A DNA stretch of 64,000 nucleotides from Blakeslea trispora (GCA_025331445.1 JAIWNE010000074.1:97451-161450); one strand, 5' to 3'; counted from the stretch's first letter, positions 47,157 to 58,408 are shown. The notes: generated by a model not told the origin, from the letters alone. Numbers and translations are program-made.

Positions 47157-47987
47157 TTAAGAATTAGGATCTTTAGATTTATGTATTGATGTTATTTTCA
47201 AAGTAATATATAGAAAACAGGTAAAAAAGAAAAGGTATTTATAATAAATTAAAATAATATAATACAAATGAAGTAAATACTTCAAGAAAAAAAAAGAAAG
47301 CCTTCGCTTCTTGTCTTTTGCCAAAGTAAAACAGGTATGGGGGTATACTTCAGCAATGGGGCGCTTGGGCTTGTCTGCAGCAATTGTTAACTTCTTCGAC
47401 AAATTAAGAAGATGTTTCTGTATTTTGGAAATAAAAAGCTGAGTAAGTCAAGTGCTTCAAAAAAAAAAGTACGCATTTACCTTCCAGACAATCATACTAA
47501 GTACGGTCATAGTGAAGTCATCGTCAAGGGCCAGAGGGTTGCTTGGTATGATCAAGCAGTTTGCATTTCGAGCCACCATAACTTGGCTGCAATCTTCCAA
47601 GACAAAAAAAGTTCCATACGAGCCTAAAGTCGTGTCAGAATGATAGCTATTAAATTGGTGCAGTACCTTACCTTCCCAGTTGAATGATACAATCTTGTCA
47701 TTGATACCCATCTTTTTCATTTGAAGCTTGATGGTCTGATTCAAGCGAAGATTTTTTGATCGCTGGTAGAGCGCCATGCTGCTGTTGTGGCTCGGCTTGA
47801 ACTCGCAGTAAGAAAGCTCAAGGCCATCTTCATTTTGAATCATCATGTCTATTTCTCTTCCTCCTGACTGCTTTGCAGACTTGTATGAAAGAGAAATGGC
47901 ACCAGATAAGGTAAACTGGCTACTATCACCACCGGAATAGTTGTACTCATTCAGAGTACATGTCTCCTTGTAAATGGCTCTTCCCAA
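47157..47987 (-). pseudogene. 5'-truncated ORF with PD-(D/E)XK-nuclease-like motif
   Basis: Two exons can be joined, 47481-47987 and 47157-47438, with a GT..AG intron of 42 nt (263 codons). No in-frame ATG precedes the conserved-looking start (GRAIYKETCTLNEYNYSGGDSS). The frame is cut at 47987 by unrelated plus-strand sequence, so the gene is 5' truncated. Inside is REIDMMIQNEDGLELSYCEFKP, i.e. an Asp followed about 14 residues later by Glu-x-Lys. This spacing recalls the PD-(D/E)XK nuclease fold but is not proof. The second exon has ADKPKRPIAEVYPHTCF and then AT-rich low-complexity sequence. The family is unknown to me. It may be an accessory or mobile-element-linked gene family. Confidence 0.5.
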
Positions 47988-48500
47988 TAAAATTCAGAAC
48001 CAAATATTTTCTGGTGAAGATGCTACCATGCCTCATGGGAATGGTATGCAATCTTCACCTCCACAATCCCAACCACGAATCTTTCCAAGTCGCTACATGG
48101 GATCAGCGACTTCGATCTTTTCAATGTTCACCTGTGGGAGCTACGAACACCTTCGTGCCAAATGCCCACAGGCATCTTGAAACAAGAATAAGAAGCGTCC
48201 TCGCCAGGACGATTCGGCTGGTTCTGCTCGCATAAACTCGGATGCCTTTTTGCAATCTACTAGCGTATCCCTCTCAATACCTGCTGAGATTCGTGAAGAG
48301 GTCTTATCTTCCTCTGATCAAGTGTCTTCACCAATGAGTCCCCCAAAGGTGAATTTGTAGCTGCAGTGCCTGCCAATATGCAGCCCTATGATGGTGCTGA
48401 AGAAACCATTGAAAATAGTAATCATCCAATGGATACTGAATTGGCTACCTTGTCTTCTGCTGCAGACATGGATCTGGATGAGGTTGATAGTTCATGTCTC
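47974..48500 (+). pseudogene. Retroelement gag-like relic with a decayed zinc knuckle
   Basis: A plus-strand frame from 47974 reads SQPRIFPSRYMG and then FTCGSYEHLRAKCPQAS, a CCHC zinc knuckle (CX2CX4HX4C) whose first Cys is Met (S-M-F-T-C-G). It stops at 48178-48180. The same protein theme goes on after that stop (NKNKKRPRQDD, then a Ser/Pro-rich part to 48360), with a later frame change. Pro/Ser-rich then knuckle then basic patch is typical of gag ORF1 of retrotransposons. No reverse transcriptase was seen nearby. Stops and the lost Cys make it a dead fragment. Confidence 0.55.
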
Positions 48501-48876
48501 CTTGGTGTTTTTAGCTGTTGTTTCACCACTATTATCAAATGGTTCTATCAGTATCTAACATACACTATATATTCTATGTATACTAACATCTTTGTATTCA
48601 GGTCTGTGCCTTCCAAGAAGAACATGACAAACTCATTTACTCATGCTACAATCTCAGTCTCGGACTTCTTGCCTGTCTTCTTCCACTTGTGCACTGTCTC
48701 CATCCTAAGAGAGCTATCTCAGAACAATATTCGAATTAAATGTGTATGATCTTACCATCTATCAAACACCTGAAGTACTTGGTACTCATTGCTTGTCTTC
48801 TTTTTTTGTTTGATCAATTCCAATTTTTGCAAAAGCACAAAAGAGAGCGCATCATCTTGATCTTTCTGATACTTCC

Positions 48877-48966
48877 ATATCAGTAAGTATATCAGTAAGC
48901 ATATCAGTAAGCATATCAGTAAGCATATCAGTAAGCATATCAGAATATATATATATATATATTAAT
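48877..48966. repeat. 12-bp tandem repeat followed by (AT)n
   Basis: About 5.5 copies of ATATCAGTAAGC (48877-48944) run into AT repeats (48945-48966). The second base set differs once (AAGT in the first unit). It lies at the right end of the gag-like relic. Confidence 0.9.
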
Positions 48967-48970
48967 ATAT

Positions 48971-49129
48971 TCAGGCTTTATCAGAATCTGCCTTGATTAT
49001 CTCACTGCAAAGGTCTTGCACTGCTTTTCTTTCGTCAGAATTCAAATCCAAAGTGATGTCAACAGCATTGCCAGCCAGAATACGTTCATGAAAGCTTTGG
49101 ACTTGAATGTATTTCTTGTATACTGCCAT
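48971..49129 (-). CDS. Small hypothetical ORF or C-terminal exon
   Basis: A 52-codon frame with ATG at 49129 (MAVYKKYIQVQSFHERILAG, then VDITLDLNSDERKAVQDLCSEI) and a stop at 48971. The frame is open further upstream to about 49185 (TIPPRLSLSYTVDLDVEN). Its amphipathic, protein-like composition contrasts with surrounding DNA. It lies 140 bp downstream of the 22-residue-repeat gene on the same strand, so it may be that gene's C-terminal exon or what remains past a premature stop. No family recognised. Confidence 0.35.
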   Translation of the reverse strand: MAVYKKYIQVQSFHERILAGNAVDITLDLNSDERKAVQDLCSEIIKADSDKA

Positions 49130-49228
49130 GTTTTCTACGTCTAAGTCAACAGTATACGAAAGAGACAGCCTTGGAGGAATTGTCGATATTATTTTAGTTA
49201 AGCTATACTGCTACTTATTTGAGCACAT

Positions 49229-49440
49229 TCTTTTCATTGTGTGTCAATCGATTAAAGTCTTGCAGCAGCTACAAACTTAACTTGTCCAACAATATCTTTT
49301 CATTGTGTGTCGATTGACTGAAGTTTTGCAGCTGCTGCAAACTTATCTTATCCAACAATGTCTTTTCATTGTGTGTCGATTGATTGAAGTCTTGCAGCTG
49401 CTGCGAACTCATCTTGTCCAGCAATGTCTTTTCATTGCTT
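49229..49440. repeat. 66-bp tandem repeat, about 3.2 copies, coding on minus strand
   Basis: Copies begin with TCTTTTCATTG at 49229, 49295, 49361 and 49427, an exact 66-bp period. Since 66 is divisible by 3, each copy keeps frame and gives a 22-residue repeat on the minus strand. The repeats differ by scattered substitutions, one of which makes a TAG in the third (leftmost) copy. Confidence 0.93.
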
Positions 49441-50004
49441 GTCTTCATGTTCTTTAATTCATTGAATGTGTCTTGATTTTGCGCAGCAAAACTTCTAACA
49501 AGCAGCTTTTCAGACTTAAACTATACGTCTAGTTGCTGTCTTGCTTGAAAATAAATACAAACACTTATAACAGAGTGAAAGTATTGGAACAACCGCTCTC
49601 GAGTACGGCTGGGGGTAATCCGGTTTTACGCTGGACCAATCTTTGGATTATATATCCTCTGGCCTTGACGATACATACTGCATCATACAGGAAAAAGGTT
49701 TCCCATTCTTCAGCAGAAACTTCGTGGGCCTTGACGCTTTCTTCGTTATAGGCTTCTTTGTATGCCTTGTTGAACATTTTGGTCAAACCAGAACGCGTGT
49801 TTCTTACATTGCTGCAATCATGGTGCTGCAAATGGTGTGTGTATTTAAATAGAAAATCACGAAGACTGTTTGACGGACTGTTGCTTATGAACGCGTTTAA
49901 ATCTAAGCAATCGTGTCAGTCAACAATTCAAAATATCAAGAAATAGCTTGCTTACCCTGCTTTGAGTTTGCTTTACGTTGAGGATCAACATCAGAGTTGG
50001 ACAT
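49269..50004 (-). CDS. Unknown protein with C-terminal 22-residue repeats
   Basis: Not recognised. Exons 49956-50004, 49607-49902 and 49269-49520 join in frame to 198 aa. The start MSNSDVDPQRKANSKQ is split from the second exon by a standard 53-nt intron. The middle (residues 17-115) is helical and contains LFKYTHHLQHHDCSN and WETFFLYDAV. The third exon encodes tandem repeats, each beginning NEK(T/I)LLDK and containing QQLQ(D/N)F, two full copies plus a truncated one ending at a TAG. The repeats look like a short coiled-coil or adaptor stalk. The second intron (86 nt) is less certain, because its donor GTACTCG is weak. Without it the frame stops at 49565. The stop in repeat 3 may be a nonsense mutation. 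Surrounding mobile-element relics raise the chance that this is an accessory or transposon-carried gene. Confidence 0.5.
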
Positions 50005-50218
50005 TGTAGATTTGATATAGTCAAATGAGTTGAAACAAAATGAAAATTTGTCTAGCAAAAACAGATTAGATCTGACAAGTTCAGTAGAACCTTCGTCCTT
50101 TCTGTGATATTTGACGTATAAATCAATAAGTTATGAAATAAGTCGGCCAAGCGAAATGAGTCTCCTTTAATCCTTTATTAAAAGTAAAGAAAGATTCGTA
50201 ATTTGGCTTACAACAAAG

Positions 50219-50290
50219 AATAAAGTTCCACGCGTCCTTCAGTGACATAGCTAAAGCTCAGCCAACTAGAATAGAGAACATTCGAAGCCC
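50219..50290. repeat. Left imperfect inverted repeat of the FAR1-like element
   Basis: Shares ATAAAGTTCC, ACGC, CCTTCAG, AGCTAAAGCTCAGCCAA, TAGAATAGAG and GAAG, in this order, with the reverse complement of 51243-51317. Insertions of 6-10 nt separate the blocks. Together they bracket 50637-51198. Confidence 0.7.
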
Positions 50291-50636
50291 AAAAAAGAAA
50301 TCAAAATTCATGCAAATAATCAAAAAAAAATCATGCAGATAATCCTTCATATGTAATTTGAGGCATAAAGAGCATATAGTTATTATTCGTAAATAAAGGT
50401 ATATTCTATCAAAGAGAATCTCTCGCAGTCGAAAGAATGGCAGACAAAAGCACGTGGCCATCTTGGTCTTGATTTTGGCTTAATTTCAATGATATAGAAG
50501 TGGCTGAAGAAGGATTGGAAGGGCAGAAGAAGGAGAGGAGAAGTAAGGAACAAAAGCATGAATACGATAATATAGTCATTGACTTTTTACAACGATAGTT
50601 TATTTTTGTTCTTTATTTTTGTATGTATTAGACACT

Positions 50637-51198
50637 TTACCAACCAATCATTGGTATCTCAAACACATCATCAAAAGTGGTATCATCGAAACGATACCGG
50701 ATTGCACTAAGAAGACAGACATTAATAACCATTTGACTTACCTTTAAGATAACACTAGGTGTTTCTCCTCTTCCCGTCATGCTACAGGCAGACTCAAAGT
50801 CTTCGGGAGCGAGTTTTTTGTAAACGCCACCATATCTACACTGCAAAGTGATGAAGCAATCTTTGGCGCTCTTGCCAATAGTGATGGGGCAGTTAAACTG
50901 CTTGCCAATCTCCTGAGCCTTTTCCTTGAGCCTTTTCCCTGAGCCCATCCATGCTCTTGAACTTGGCATTTACAAAGAATGCCTTGCTCGACTCCTCGTT
51001 CATGTTGCGAGAAGACTGATTGAAGTCGATTTCGTTTTCCTCAACAATGACTTCCTTTTTCAGAAGACAAGTACTCTTCGATATCGTAATTGTCTCAATC
51101 AAAAGCTTCACTAGATTGTCTAACTTGAGAGCTGTTAAAAGTAGCTTGAGAGTTCGTTTTATAAAAAAAGAAGTAGAAAGAGAAGTTTGTTTTTGCAA
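50637..51198 (-). pseudogene. FAR1/MULE-type DNA-binding-like ORF with a 13-bp frameshift
   Basis: The upstream frame (from 51198) ends NMNEESSKAFFVNAKFKSM..LREKAQ. A second frame continues LREKAQEIGKQFNCPITIG, then KSAKDCFITLQCRYGGVYKK. The match to the FAR1 N-terminal zinc-binding domain of MULE-type transposase proteins is in the spacing (charged helix, SSK-like loop, LQC..GG). The two frames are separated by a 13-bp tandem duplication (50913-50925 and 50926-50938), so removing the duplicate would be needed to read on; as found, the ORF is broken. A downstream part (to 50637) is not recognised. No catalytic transposase domain is present, so it would be non-autonomous. Confidence 0.5.
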
Positions 51199-51242
51199 GC
51201 AAAAAGAAAAGCTCAGTAATATGCGCTAACATTCTTCTTCAT

Positions 51243-51317
51243 GCTTCAAATTTCCTCTATTCTAATTGGCTGAGCTTTAGCTGAAGGGCCAAAATGTTAG
51301 CGTGGGGAACTTTATTA
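51243..51317. repeat. Right imperfect inverted repeat of the FAR1-like element
   Basis: Reverse-complement counterpart of 50219-50290, giving an element of about 1.1 kb. A local 10-bp inverted pair (CGCTAACATT at 51224-51233 and AATGTTAGCG at 51293-51302) sits in the same place. No clear target-site duplication was found outside the ends. Confidence 0.65.
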
Positions 51318-53120
51318 TAGCAAATGTAGGTTGTTATTTTAACTCCTAAAATGATAGTATAGCTTGATTTGTCAATTTAAAGAAGAAGGTGTAACAATAT
51401 ATTCCAACTGTGTTGACCTTATGTATTATACATTGAGACAAACTCAATACGCTTGATAGACAAATGTTATGACATGTACCTGAACCAGGAACAAAGCCTT
51501 TTTCTTCAGGTACAAATGTAATAAAGAACTAGGATGACACAAGAAAAGAAAGGGAGCTATTGATTGCACAACCTCAATGGTCTGCTTTTACATCATTTCT
51601 GTAAGCAGGTTGCAATATGATGAATATCTAAAAGATCAAGAAATGCCAATAAAAGGAAATGAGTTTTCAAGTCGCATGTTGTTTTTCTACTTTGATAGTT
51701 TGCACATATCTTTAGAAAGGCTATAGACATCCCACCACTTTCAATTCACTCTTTAATTAGAGAAGGATAACTGAACACAAATGCAAACATTAATCATAAA
51801 AAAAGACTTAATCATAATCATGTCAGTTGAAAACAAAGGAATAGCGTATCATTAAAAAGAAAAGCATCTCTCAAGTCAATGATCATTTGTTCGATTGGTA
51901 GTTGTTGCTTTTTTTTTTTGGGAAAATGTACATTACTGCTTTGTTTTTATTTGTGAATATGTGTTATTCAAATGACAAGATTCGGTTGCCTTCTAGTGGT
52001 TGTCAAATTATAAAAAAAAAAGACTATAATGAAGGAGCTTTTTGACTTACTACAGTAAGAGAGAAATGATCTTGAACATAACTTTGCTTTAATAGTGCCT
52101 ACATTCCTTTCTTCATCAAGAAGATCTATCAATAATTGATTTTGCTCCTTCGAATTGGCATGCTAGCCAAGAAACACAAGATTCAAAACTTATCAAAGGT
52201 TTTCATAACATGGTGCAGCCTCTAGTAGCTTGTCTTTAAAAGACAGCAATATCTGTTTCTTTGTATACCCTTAGTATTGAATGAAATTTGACCAACAAAG
52301 TCTTTCAAGTGCGTATGTGTGTCTGTTTCAAAAAATAAATAGAAAAAAGGGTCAGATCTATTCGGTAGTATAGACAAAACAAAACTTCTATGCAAAGTAC
52401 CGAGATTAACAAGGTAACGTGTTAGAATTAAAAGATACAAGATACTGCTTAGGGAAAAAAAAAGCAGTTGTATTTGTTGCAGTTTATCTTATTGCTAGAG
52501 TTAATATGAAACCAGAAAACAAAGTATTCTTAAAACTTGGTCAAGACATCTTTATATTAGCTTTTCTTTGCTATCTTATTGTACAATTTATACATTGCTT
52601 AAATTCAAGAAAGCTTTAAACAAAGAAAACAGAATCTTTCTTAAAAAAAAAAATTCTCTCCTGAGTATTTATATGAAAAAGCGAGAAATTATTTAACCAC
52701 AACTTGTCAGGAACGTTTTATTTAAGCCTATATATACTCCGAATTTGAAACAAAAAAATTGACTGGAAGGGATCACGTCCTTCTGTAAGCAGAGTTGCAG
52801 TTTATAAAGAGCTGAATTCATTTGGCGATGGAATCACGGTATGCTCAGTGCTTTGTCGAAAACAGTGTCTTAGAGAGTCTGGTGTCAACATTCGAGTTTG
52901 GGCGTAGGCCTGGACTGGGAGGTTGTTCAATACTAGGGAAACGCCCGAGGGTAGTAATACAGCAGGGAAAACCTAGAGCACTGGCACGGCTGTGAGATAG
53001 CACGTTGGAGAAGTACTTGAGTATGCTACCATCACAAATGGGAACTACCTCTTTTGCCTTTTTATTCAATTGAGCTGTTCATCTTCTTACAATGAGTAAA
53101 ATAGAAAGATTTGTTTTATT
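51318..53120. other. Intergenic with a GC-richer island at about 52840-53010
   Basis: No gene recognised up to 52780. From about 52820 to 53010 composition becomes noticeably richer in G and C than the flanks. Frames on both strands stay open for 55-75 codons there (plus 52828 reads FEFGRRPGLGG; minus 52845-53069 reads SIEQPPSPGLRPNS) but no family is recognised. It may be a mobile-element fragment. Confidence 0.4.
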
Positions 53121-54080
53121 TTATTCATCTTCATCAAAATATTTATCCTGAATATCCATTTCTTGTTGATACAAGTCATCGTATGCCTTATTTTTTAGAA
53201 TGGTAAGATTAATTTGTATGGTCTCGAATAGTACTCTTTTGTTTTACCTCATTATAGTCCACATCATCATAATCAAAATCCTCCTGTTTTTTATATATAT
53301 ACAAATAAGTCTCTCTTTTTTCCATTTCCATGGCTACATCTAACCTACATCTTGTCCGGCTAAAAACTTTTCCTCTAATAATCGAATAAGCTCTAGTCTT
53401 TGTTCTTCTCGAAATTCAATCGTTTCCTCCAATGACATATCATTCTCTTGATTTACAGCAGGCGTAGATGATGCAATCATCTCATCTTCACTTTCATCAT
53501 CATCTTCTTCTTCTTCGAATTGTTCTTCATCCAATACACGTTGTTGATCTAGACTATCATGAACATACTTTTGATCCATATTACTAAAGATACGACTGAC
53601 CAATGTCATGTCTTTCTCAAAGGGCTTTGTCTTTTCCTGAGCTGGAATATGTTGTCCTACATATTGATCATACAAGACAGGTTCGCGTAGTCGAATGGAT
53701 TCATCTGAATAATAGTCAGAATGGCGTAGTATCTGCCTTAGAAACTGATATCGTCTGTTCTGAGCTAATTGATGCATGGCTGATTTCCGGGCTTGTTTTG
53801 GTTGCTCGTCATCACCTTCTTGATACAAGAGCGTGTTTAAATAAAAGTCAACCTCGTAATCATTCTCGATCGCCTTGAACAACATGAGGGTTGTCTGAGA
53901 GAGATATTTGCCCCATTTACTCAAAAATAAACCAGGATCGTGATGAAGTGTGTGCTGCATCTGTTTCAGCTTTTCATCTTGTGTAGGCTCCAGTTCTTGG
54001 TATCGAAGTGTCTTGAAGGGTATGGAATCCATGTGGCGTTCCATGAAACGCATGACTTGAAGTTCATGATCTGCGTTCAT
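53121..54080 (-). CDS. CCDC97-like (DUF2052) protein
   Basis: Conserved eukaryotic protein; the human homologue is linked to the SF3B splicing complex (family knowledge). Exons 53349-54080, 53248-53283 (36 nt) and 53121-53186 give 277 aa. Diagnostic phrases are FLSKWGKYLSQTTLMLF, DYEVDFYLNTLL, NRRYQFLRQIL, REPVLYDQYVGQ and an acidic middle (FEEEEDDDESEDE). The downstream end FLAGQDEDFDYDDVDYNE then DIQDKYFDEDE only appears after joining the last two small exons. The start at 54080 (MNADHELQ) replaces a longer frame whose extra N-terminus is Lys-rich translation of the leader. It is divergent from the large helical protein gene, ATGs 92 bp apart. Confidence 0.88.
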
Positions 54081-54172
54081 TATTCTCAGAAATAAATAAA
54101 GAAAGCTCTCTTTTTTTTTTCTAGTCTTTTTTTTTCCCTTCTTTATTTTTAAGACACACGCATACACACTCA
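54081..54172. promoter_or_regulatory. 92-bp bidirectional promoter
   Basis: Region between the divergent ATGs of the CCDC97-like gene (minus) and the large helical protein gene (plus). T-rich and A-rich tracts only; no TATA box recognised. A shared promoter is inferred from spacing. Confidence 0.55.
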
Positions 54173-57100
54173 ATGGAATATCGTTTCAAGGTAAACACTA
54201 GTGTTTAAACTTGTTGAAGAGTGTACAAGATTGTCTTACTTTTTTTTTCTTTAATAAAGGCTGATCTACACGGTTGGTTAGAGTATCGATCAGCGTCGAT
54301 CTATACCGAGATCTTTGAAGCAAAAGACACTCAAGCAGAGAGGTAAAATAAGAAAACGGAGAGAGAGAGAGTCCCGAACCCGAGAATCAAACATATTTAA
54401 ATAAAATAAAAAACAAAGTCTATTTTTTAATCCTAGAGTACCAAAGGAATTATTGGCTTCTCTTCAGTCTACATTGGATTATTATCATTGTTCCAAAGAA
54501 GCTTTAAGGGCATTGCATCATGTTGTGTTTTATGCTGTATTGAACTATCAGAGTAAACCCAAAATTTAAAGCCCCACTCTATGTTGGATTCTAAAAAAAA
54601 GAGAGAAAAATTTAGATTATGCTACTGATTTCGATGCACCAAGATTTGAAAAAGGCGTTGATTATCATGTACTTCACCACGTAGCTTGTCATTTCAACCT
54701 GCATCATCACACAGTACAAGCATTAGCCTCTCTTCCTGCAAAAGTAATAATACTCAATCTTTGTTTGTTCTCATCATCTCATCTTTTTTTTTTTGATAGA
54801 CTGCATTTGATTTTTTAGTGATGGCTCATAAACAGACAAAAGCACCTTTACGCTATCTTCACAAGCTATTTATCAGGATCGTACAGAGATTTGATGTGAT
54901 AAATCAATTAGAGTTCAGATCATGGTTCAATGAACAGTTTTTATTCGATCATGAGTGTAAGTGATTATGAAAGCAGCCATTTAAGTTTAACCTTTTTTAT
55001 TTTTTCTTAAATCATTTCTTTACAGTGGAAAGTTGTAAGTGAACTCTTGAATGAAGTCTAGAATAATAACCAAGTTTGATAGTGCCTCAACATATCGAAT
55101 TGTTATTGGAAACATTGCACCATTGTACAAATCAGAATAAGCAATTAGAGAAAGACCCAATTCATATAGAGTCATCCAACAATAGACTACATATTCTCCT
55201 GCAAGATATCATCTCATTTGCGCAGAAAATGGAATCACTTCACGGCATATCCTTTATTACCCCTACCTCAAGCCGCTTAATTGATTTCATGATGCCTACA
55301 GAGGAATCTATGGATTGTATGCCTATCATTTCATTGCCTACTCTTTATTGTCAGTCCATGAGGTAATATACGTTCAATCAAAACAGATGGTATACATCCT
55401 TACTTTTTTTTTAAAAAAGATCTCGGGAAGATCTATTAGAAGCATGGCAAGACTCGAATAAGGCCGGATCTAATCTACATCAAACAGCCTTTATGACCAT
55501 CTGTTCTCATTTGAAACTAAAGGGACTAACATCAACAAGACAAACACAACCACATCATGAGTTTAAGGCACTAGAAGACATGTTGCAACAACAAGCAGTG
55601 GATCCACTTTGTCAATCAAAACTGTATTGTTGCTTTGCTTTAAATCATCGATCAGACAATTGGCTATCTTTACTCAAGGCAATGACTCAGTTTATTGATC
55701 TTTGGATAGAGTATGTTATTGAAAGTGTTTGATAGACTCAAAAGAGAGAGAGACTAATTATATCCATTGGGGCTCGGAAATAGTGATTTGGAACATAGTG
55801 GTTGTATGAATGCCTACATGGCTCTTATTGTTCAACAAGATTTATTGTCTATCTTGTTTGATAAAATACATGTCCACAAGTGTGATGTAGACCTTGCCAA
55901 AGTAAAAAAAAAAAAAGAAAACAAATATCTAAAAGATGGATAGAATTGTTCAGTAACCATTCATCCCCTTCTTTTTTCTTTGATTTAGAAAATATGTCAA
56001 TTATTAAAGCAGTGTATGGACTATGGTAGTTTGGATCAACTATTAAATCTACTTGATTATGCAGTATCACATCAACAGTAAGTTTTTATATATATAAATG
56101 GACTCTATTCAACATTTCTCTTTATAGAACGTTAGATCGAATGCCTGCATTTGACATCACCGATATCTGGGCATTTCCGTATCAATCTCAACTAAGAAAA
56201 GTATGTAATCAGATCACACTAACAGAGGAAGACAAAGAAGAAGGCAACATGACAATACCTCTGGAAACACTTAAAGTATTGACTCAGGTAGGTAATTCTT
56301 GTAGTGCTCTCTCTCTTTTTTTTGTGGCTTCTAAAAAAAACGTGTCTCTTTTTTTAAATATGTAAAAAAAAGCTGACTATTGTATGGCCATGGACCACAC
56401 TCAAGACTTTAATGGAATTATGCCTCTCTAACAAGAATCAATACAAAGCTATCTTGCCTATCTTCAAGACATTCAAAAGGATACTTAAAGACAATCTCTC
56501 TTTTGTCAACCTATTGAAAGTACAGATGGCAATTCAAATGCAGTCTGAATATGACTCACTTCAAGAAAACACATTGCAATTTATCAATGCCTGTTGTCGA
56601 TCCGTAAGTCCAAGAATGTATACAAGTTGTATGTTTCTAACTTTGTTATCTATAGGACCATGATTCACACATACCCACTTTATTGATCAGTGAAAATAAG
56701 GCTATTCTTTTGACTGTAGATCAATTGATACAAACATTTGTGATACCTACCTTAGAGACTTGCCTTACAACATCTGTTCCTGATACTCAATTGCCTCTTC
56801 ATTCCGTTCGTCTCTGTCTTGCCTTGCTCTGTTCCTTGACTGAGAGCTCCCAGATGGACTGGACAGAGAGTGTACTTGATCAGAGCCTAAGGGAACAGAC
56901 ACCTTGCTTATTTCAATCATCCATCTCCTTACTTGCCAGTCTATTGACTCAACTAGTGGATTTGCGTCACAAACAGACAATTGTGGATTATCCTATAGTT
57001 CGACAACTTCAGCTTCAAGATTGGGAATTACTCGTTACTTTTCTGGAGAGGTTTGTCAAGTTATGTTCTTGTGCTATTTCTCAAGGTCAACTAGACCATA

Positions 57101-58408
57101 TTCAACACATGATTCAAACGCAAGGACAACAGTATAGTAAGGAAGTTGAGCATCAACTAAAATGTACATGTTATTGATCTCCAAGCTTCTATCATAGCTT
57201 GGCAAACACAACTGTTTTGGTTACCTATCAGACCTACCCTGACTCACCTTCCTTATCCTCTTTCATCCTTAAAGATACAAGAAGAGAAAGAGATATTGAT
57301 TGAAAAAGAAGGATGGCATGTGTTCTTTGAGGCTTGCAAACTATCTACTTGCATGACTGATACATTACTGATACAAGGTCCATTCATGCCTGCTCTATGT
57401 GCTCATCCCTTTGAATGTAGTGAAATCTTAACTGGCTTTCAAGATGTCCTTTACCCTCAACCCTTATTGACTGTGGCTTCAGAATATCCAAAACTGATGC
57501 ATTATTTCTTGTACGATTGTATGATGTAGGTGGTCTATATTCTACCTTGAGAGATTATCAAGGCTATCATCAGACTGAACTTATACCTATCATTCAACAA
57601 TTAAACCATCATGGTAAAAGAGAAACACAAGCATTTCCTACAAACTATACTCATCTATACGATTTAGATATGAAGCTATTCTATATTGTACTCTATACTA
57701 CCCAACTCTTGATTCAGCAGGCTACACTTGTCAAAGATGAAACACTGAAGAGCAGCAATCTTTATTACATGACTCATCTCATGAAAGGCATTCAGGTAAG
57801 AGAAAACAAAGAGAGAGAGAACGATTTTAACTGGTTTGTAGAGTCTCAAGCATTGGAGTAATATAAGCCAAAGAGGTCAATCGCCATCTTACAGTTCTCT
57901 AAGAAGAACCATCAAACAAAGCCAAAGCATGCCTCAAGCTATGTCAACACGAGATCTATTTGAACAAGAAAAACTGGTGAACCACTCTAGACTCTATCAT
58001 TATCCTCTCTTGCACCATCCTGACCTTGTCTCTGAACGAGCCCTCTCTGTCTTGACTCTGTATCATCTATCGCTTGTCTGTATTCAGCTAGATTATGAAG
58101 CCAACATGCAGGACATTGCAAAACGATTGATGCTGAATATCAGTGAGGGATTGATTGATATGACCAGTCAACAACAGTTTCAACGTATGCTCACACAACA
58201 GCCAAAGAGTAGAGTTGCTGGTTGGAAAAAGAAAGTCAAGTCTGGTGAATTGGGAACAGTGATGAAGATGAGGCCTTGTTTAGTTCCTGAGGAATCTTAC
58301 TTATTGATGCCCTTACTCAGTCAATTGAAACAAATGGATGATTTGGTAGAGGCACTTGAGACCAAACCTATTTCATCACCTGCTGCTGGTATTCTGTATT
58401 TTGCTTGA
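54173..58408 (+). CDS. Large helical-repeat protein, about 1,097 aa, unrecognised
   Basis: Not identified. Sixteen exons are inferred: 54173-54190, 54260-54342, 54437-54552, 54616-54743, 54800-54956, 55026-55034 (9 nt), 55083-55362, 55420-55710, 55784-55901, 55989-56077, 56128-56287, 56373-56603, 56656-57136, 57186-57518, 57563-57795 and 57842-58408. The protein is almost entirely alpha-helical and Leu/Gln/His-rich, with no signal peptide, membrane segment or catalytic motif. A basic stretch (SRVAGWKKKVKSG) lies near the C-terminus. The layout suits a HEAT/ARM-like scaffold. A Nup188/Nup192-class nucleoporin was considered, but it is shorter than those and I see no diagnostic motif. Two junctions near 57137 and 57519 are uncertain. 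The second needs a 44-nt intron to avoid a stop, and a real frameshift is an alternative. Confidence 0.6.

Noticed and set aside
54173..58408. Assignment of the large helical protein to Nup188
   Set aside because: Only general helical character supports it; length is well below that family and no diagnostic motif was seen.
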